From Clostridium sp. UBA6758 (GTDB lineage: Bacteria; Bacillota; Clostridia; Clostridiales; Clostridiaceae): DNA of 24,184 nt. Location of the stretch: NCBI GenBank assembly GCA_002453475.1, contig DKGY01000071.1:7204-31387 (forward strand), written 5' to 3'. Of the stretch, positions 23,022-24,184 are shown in pieces (within the stretch, counting starts at the first letter, position 1; each line of letters starts with the position of its first letter). The notes under the pieces were generated by a model that saw only the letters and a program-made list of their open reading frames with translations, was not told the origin of the DNA and did not search any database. The translations under genes were made by a program, and so were the position numbers.

Positions 23022-23688
23022 CCCCTTTTCTAAACATACAATTAGAATATTTATTACAATCTAAACAGCTTGCTTTTTTTATACTGTTATTCTCCCATTC
23101 AACAACCCCTACTATGGCTGTAACAGATTTTCTTGGTATTAAAATGCTATCGGAGGATGCAGTAAGCCCTATAGATTTTTCCGCGCTGAGCATAGTCAAA
23201 AATTTTTTTTGTATATCTATAGGCAAATCTCCGTATCCAGGACTATATCTTGATGTTAATGTGCTATTTTCCTTTTGTACAACTTCTTCTAACTCTTCAC
23301 ATATCCTATCACAAAGTTCTTCTATAGCTGTTGTAGCACAAGCGTCCAGGATTACTGCTTTAGTCATACTTATCTTTTCATAATATCTTATTTTTGCATC
23401 TACACTATTTCCTAAAGTTACTGCCATTAAGGCACAGATTTCTGATTTATCTAAATGCTTTTTAATATCCTCTCCAATTAAACTAAAATTGCTATTACTT
23501 AGATATATTTTATCCTCTTCTCTCATAATGTTAAAGAATTTATATATATACCTAACTTTAATTAAACTTCTCATTTCATCCATTAATTCTTCAATTAAAT
23601 CATTAGTAGATTTATCTAAAACCTGATTTCTATAGCCTAAATATCGTAAAACCTCATCTTTATTTTGTGGAACTTTATTCATAGACAA
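23002..23688 (-). CDS. Stand-alone MetH reactivation domain (vitamin B12-dependent methionine synthase activation domain)
   Basis: A 228-residue protein matching the AdoMet-binding activation domain of MetH, which reductively remethylates cobalamin that has been oxidised. Key segment RYSPGYGDLP (147-156) matches the AdoMet-binding RxxPGYP region of E. coli MetH, and IGLTASSDSILIPRKSVTAI (173-192) is the following conserved strand. Unlike the E. coli domain it ends in four cysteines, C208xxC211x5C217x8C226, which could bind an iron-sulfur cluster or metal. It sits between metF and metH in the same operon. Start: TTG 23688 lies 6 bases after GGAGG; ATG 23682 (two codons on) is the alternative, at 12 bases. 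Confidence 0.9.
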   Translation of the reverse strand: MSMNKVPQNKDEVLRYLGYRNQVLDKSTNDLIEELMDEMRSLIKVRYIYKFFNIMREEDKIYLSNSNFSLIGEDIKKHLDKSEICALMAVTLGNSVDAKIRYYEKISMTKAVILDACATTAIEELCDRICEELEEVVQKENSTLTSRYSPGYGDLPIDIQKKFLTMLSAEKSIGLTASSDSILIPRKSVTAIVGVVEWENNSIKKASCLDCNKYSNCMFRKGDGRCGS

Positions 23689-23723
23689 ACTCCACCTCCC
23701 CTACTCATTAACTATACTATAAA

Positions 23724-24184
23724 TTAAATTACTTGCTTTTTATTTATAGAATTTAGTATTGATCCAATGCTATTAGTTATCCTTTTAGCTATATATGGAT
23801 TATTCATTGTGTAAAGGTGTATTCCCCTTACTCCTGTAGAAACTAAGTCTACTATTTGTTCTAATGCATACGCAATTCCTGCATCCCTTAGTGCATCTTT
23901 ATCGTGCTCATATTTATTTATTACTTTTATAAATTTAGAAGGAAGAGTAGCTCCACAAAGGGAAATTATCCTTTCAATTTGCTTTTTATTTGTTACAGGC
24001 ATTATACCTGCCTGGATAGGTATTTTTATATTATTTTGCTCTACTTTATTTAAAAATTTATAAAAATAATTATTATCAAAAAAAAGCTGAGAGATTAAAT
24101 AATCTGTCCCTGCATTTTCCTTTAACTTTAATACATCAATATCCTTATCTATGTTCTTACTTTCAATATGTCCTTCAGGATAGC
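23724..24184 (-). CDS. metF: Methylenetetrahydrofolate reductase (N-terminus cut by window edge)
   Basis: The frame is open from the right edge to the stop at 23724, giving the last 152 codons. It begins at the edge with YPEGHIESKN, the folate/flavin-binding motif of MetF, then DYLISQLFFDNNYFYKFLNK and IPIQAGIMPVTNKKQIERI, all typical of MTHFR, and ends with GVRGIHLYTMNNP, the last strand of the barrel. It makes the methyltetrahydrofolate used by MetH, whose genes follow in the same operon (34 bases to the reactivator). The catalytic N-terminal part lies outside. The N-terminal half, the start and the promoter cannot be described here. Confidence 0.93.
   Translation of the reverse strand, partial: YPEGHIESKNIDKDIDVLKLKENAGTDYLISQLFFDNNYFYKFLNKVEQNNIKIPIQAGIMPVTNKKQIERIISLCGATLPSKFIKVINKYEHDKDALRDAGIAYALEQIVDLVSTGVRGIHLYTMNNPYIAKRITNSIGSILNSINKKQVI

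Overview
The DNA is AT-rich, its genes carry strong GGAGG-type ribosome binding sites, and it encodes anaerobe-type redox proteins: Bfd-like ferredoxins, a rubredoxin domain and a B12-dependent methionine synthase split over two genes. Together with a T-box leader and a cobalamin riboswitch this points to a low-GC, motile, anaerobic Firmicute, most probably a Clostridium. The window is chromosomal in character. I see no phage, insertion sequence, CRISPR array, rRNA or tRNA gene.

Left part (1-6160): a short-chain fatty acid transporter of the AtoE family (minus, cut by the left edge); a small helical protein of unknown function; two Bfd-like [2Fe-2S] genes (one single-domain, one a tandem double domain); then a cobalamin riboswitch driving a lipoprotein-permease-ATPase importer (btuF-btuC-btuD), closed by a terminator.

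Middle (6200-16760): a dCache chemoreceptor carrying the residue pattern of amino-acid sensors; a flavodoxin-fold NADH oxidoreductase; a rubredoxin/flavin-reductase fusion; a minus-strand operon marR - ABC - ABC - unknown, whose two half-transporters form a heterodimeric exporter with one degenerate ATP site; and, divergent from it, an ABC-2 type ATPase/permease pair with clearly different arginine codon use.

Right part (16800-24184): an unknown 194-residue protein; cysE-cysK (cysteine synthesis) behind a cysteine-specific T-box with its own promoter, antiterminator and terminator; a Cys-rich protein of unknown function; and a minus-strand methionine operon metF (cut by the right edge) - stand-alone MetH reactivation domain - metH. 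The B12 importer, the B12-dependent methionine synthase with its separate reactivator, and the cysteine genes form a sulfur amino acid/cobalamin theme across the window.

Most of the window is recognisable metabolism and transport. The least explained items are the operator-like palindromes shared between marR and the AtoE promoter region, the two alternative pairings in the riboswitch expression platform, the Bfd pair, the 173-residue passenger of the ABC operon, and the Cys-rich tail of the MetH reactivator.
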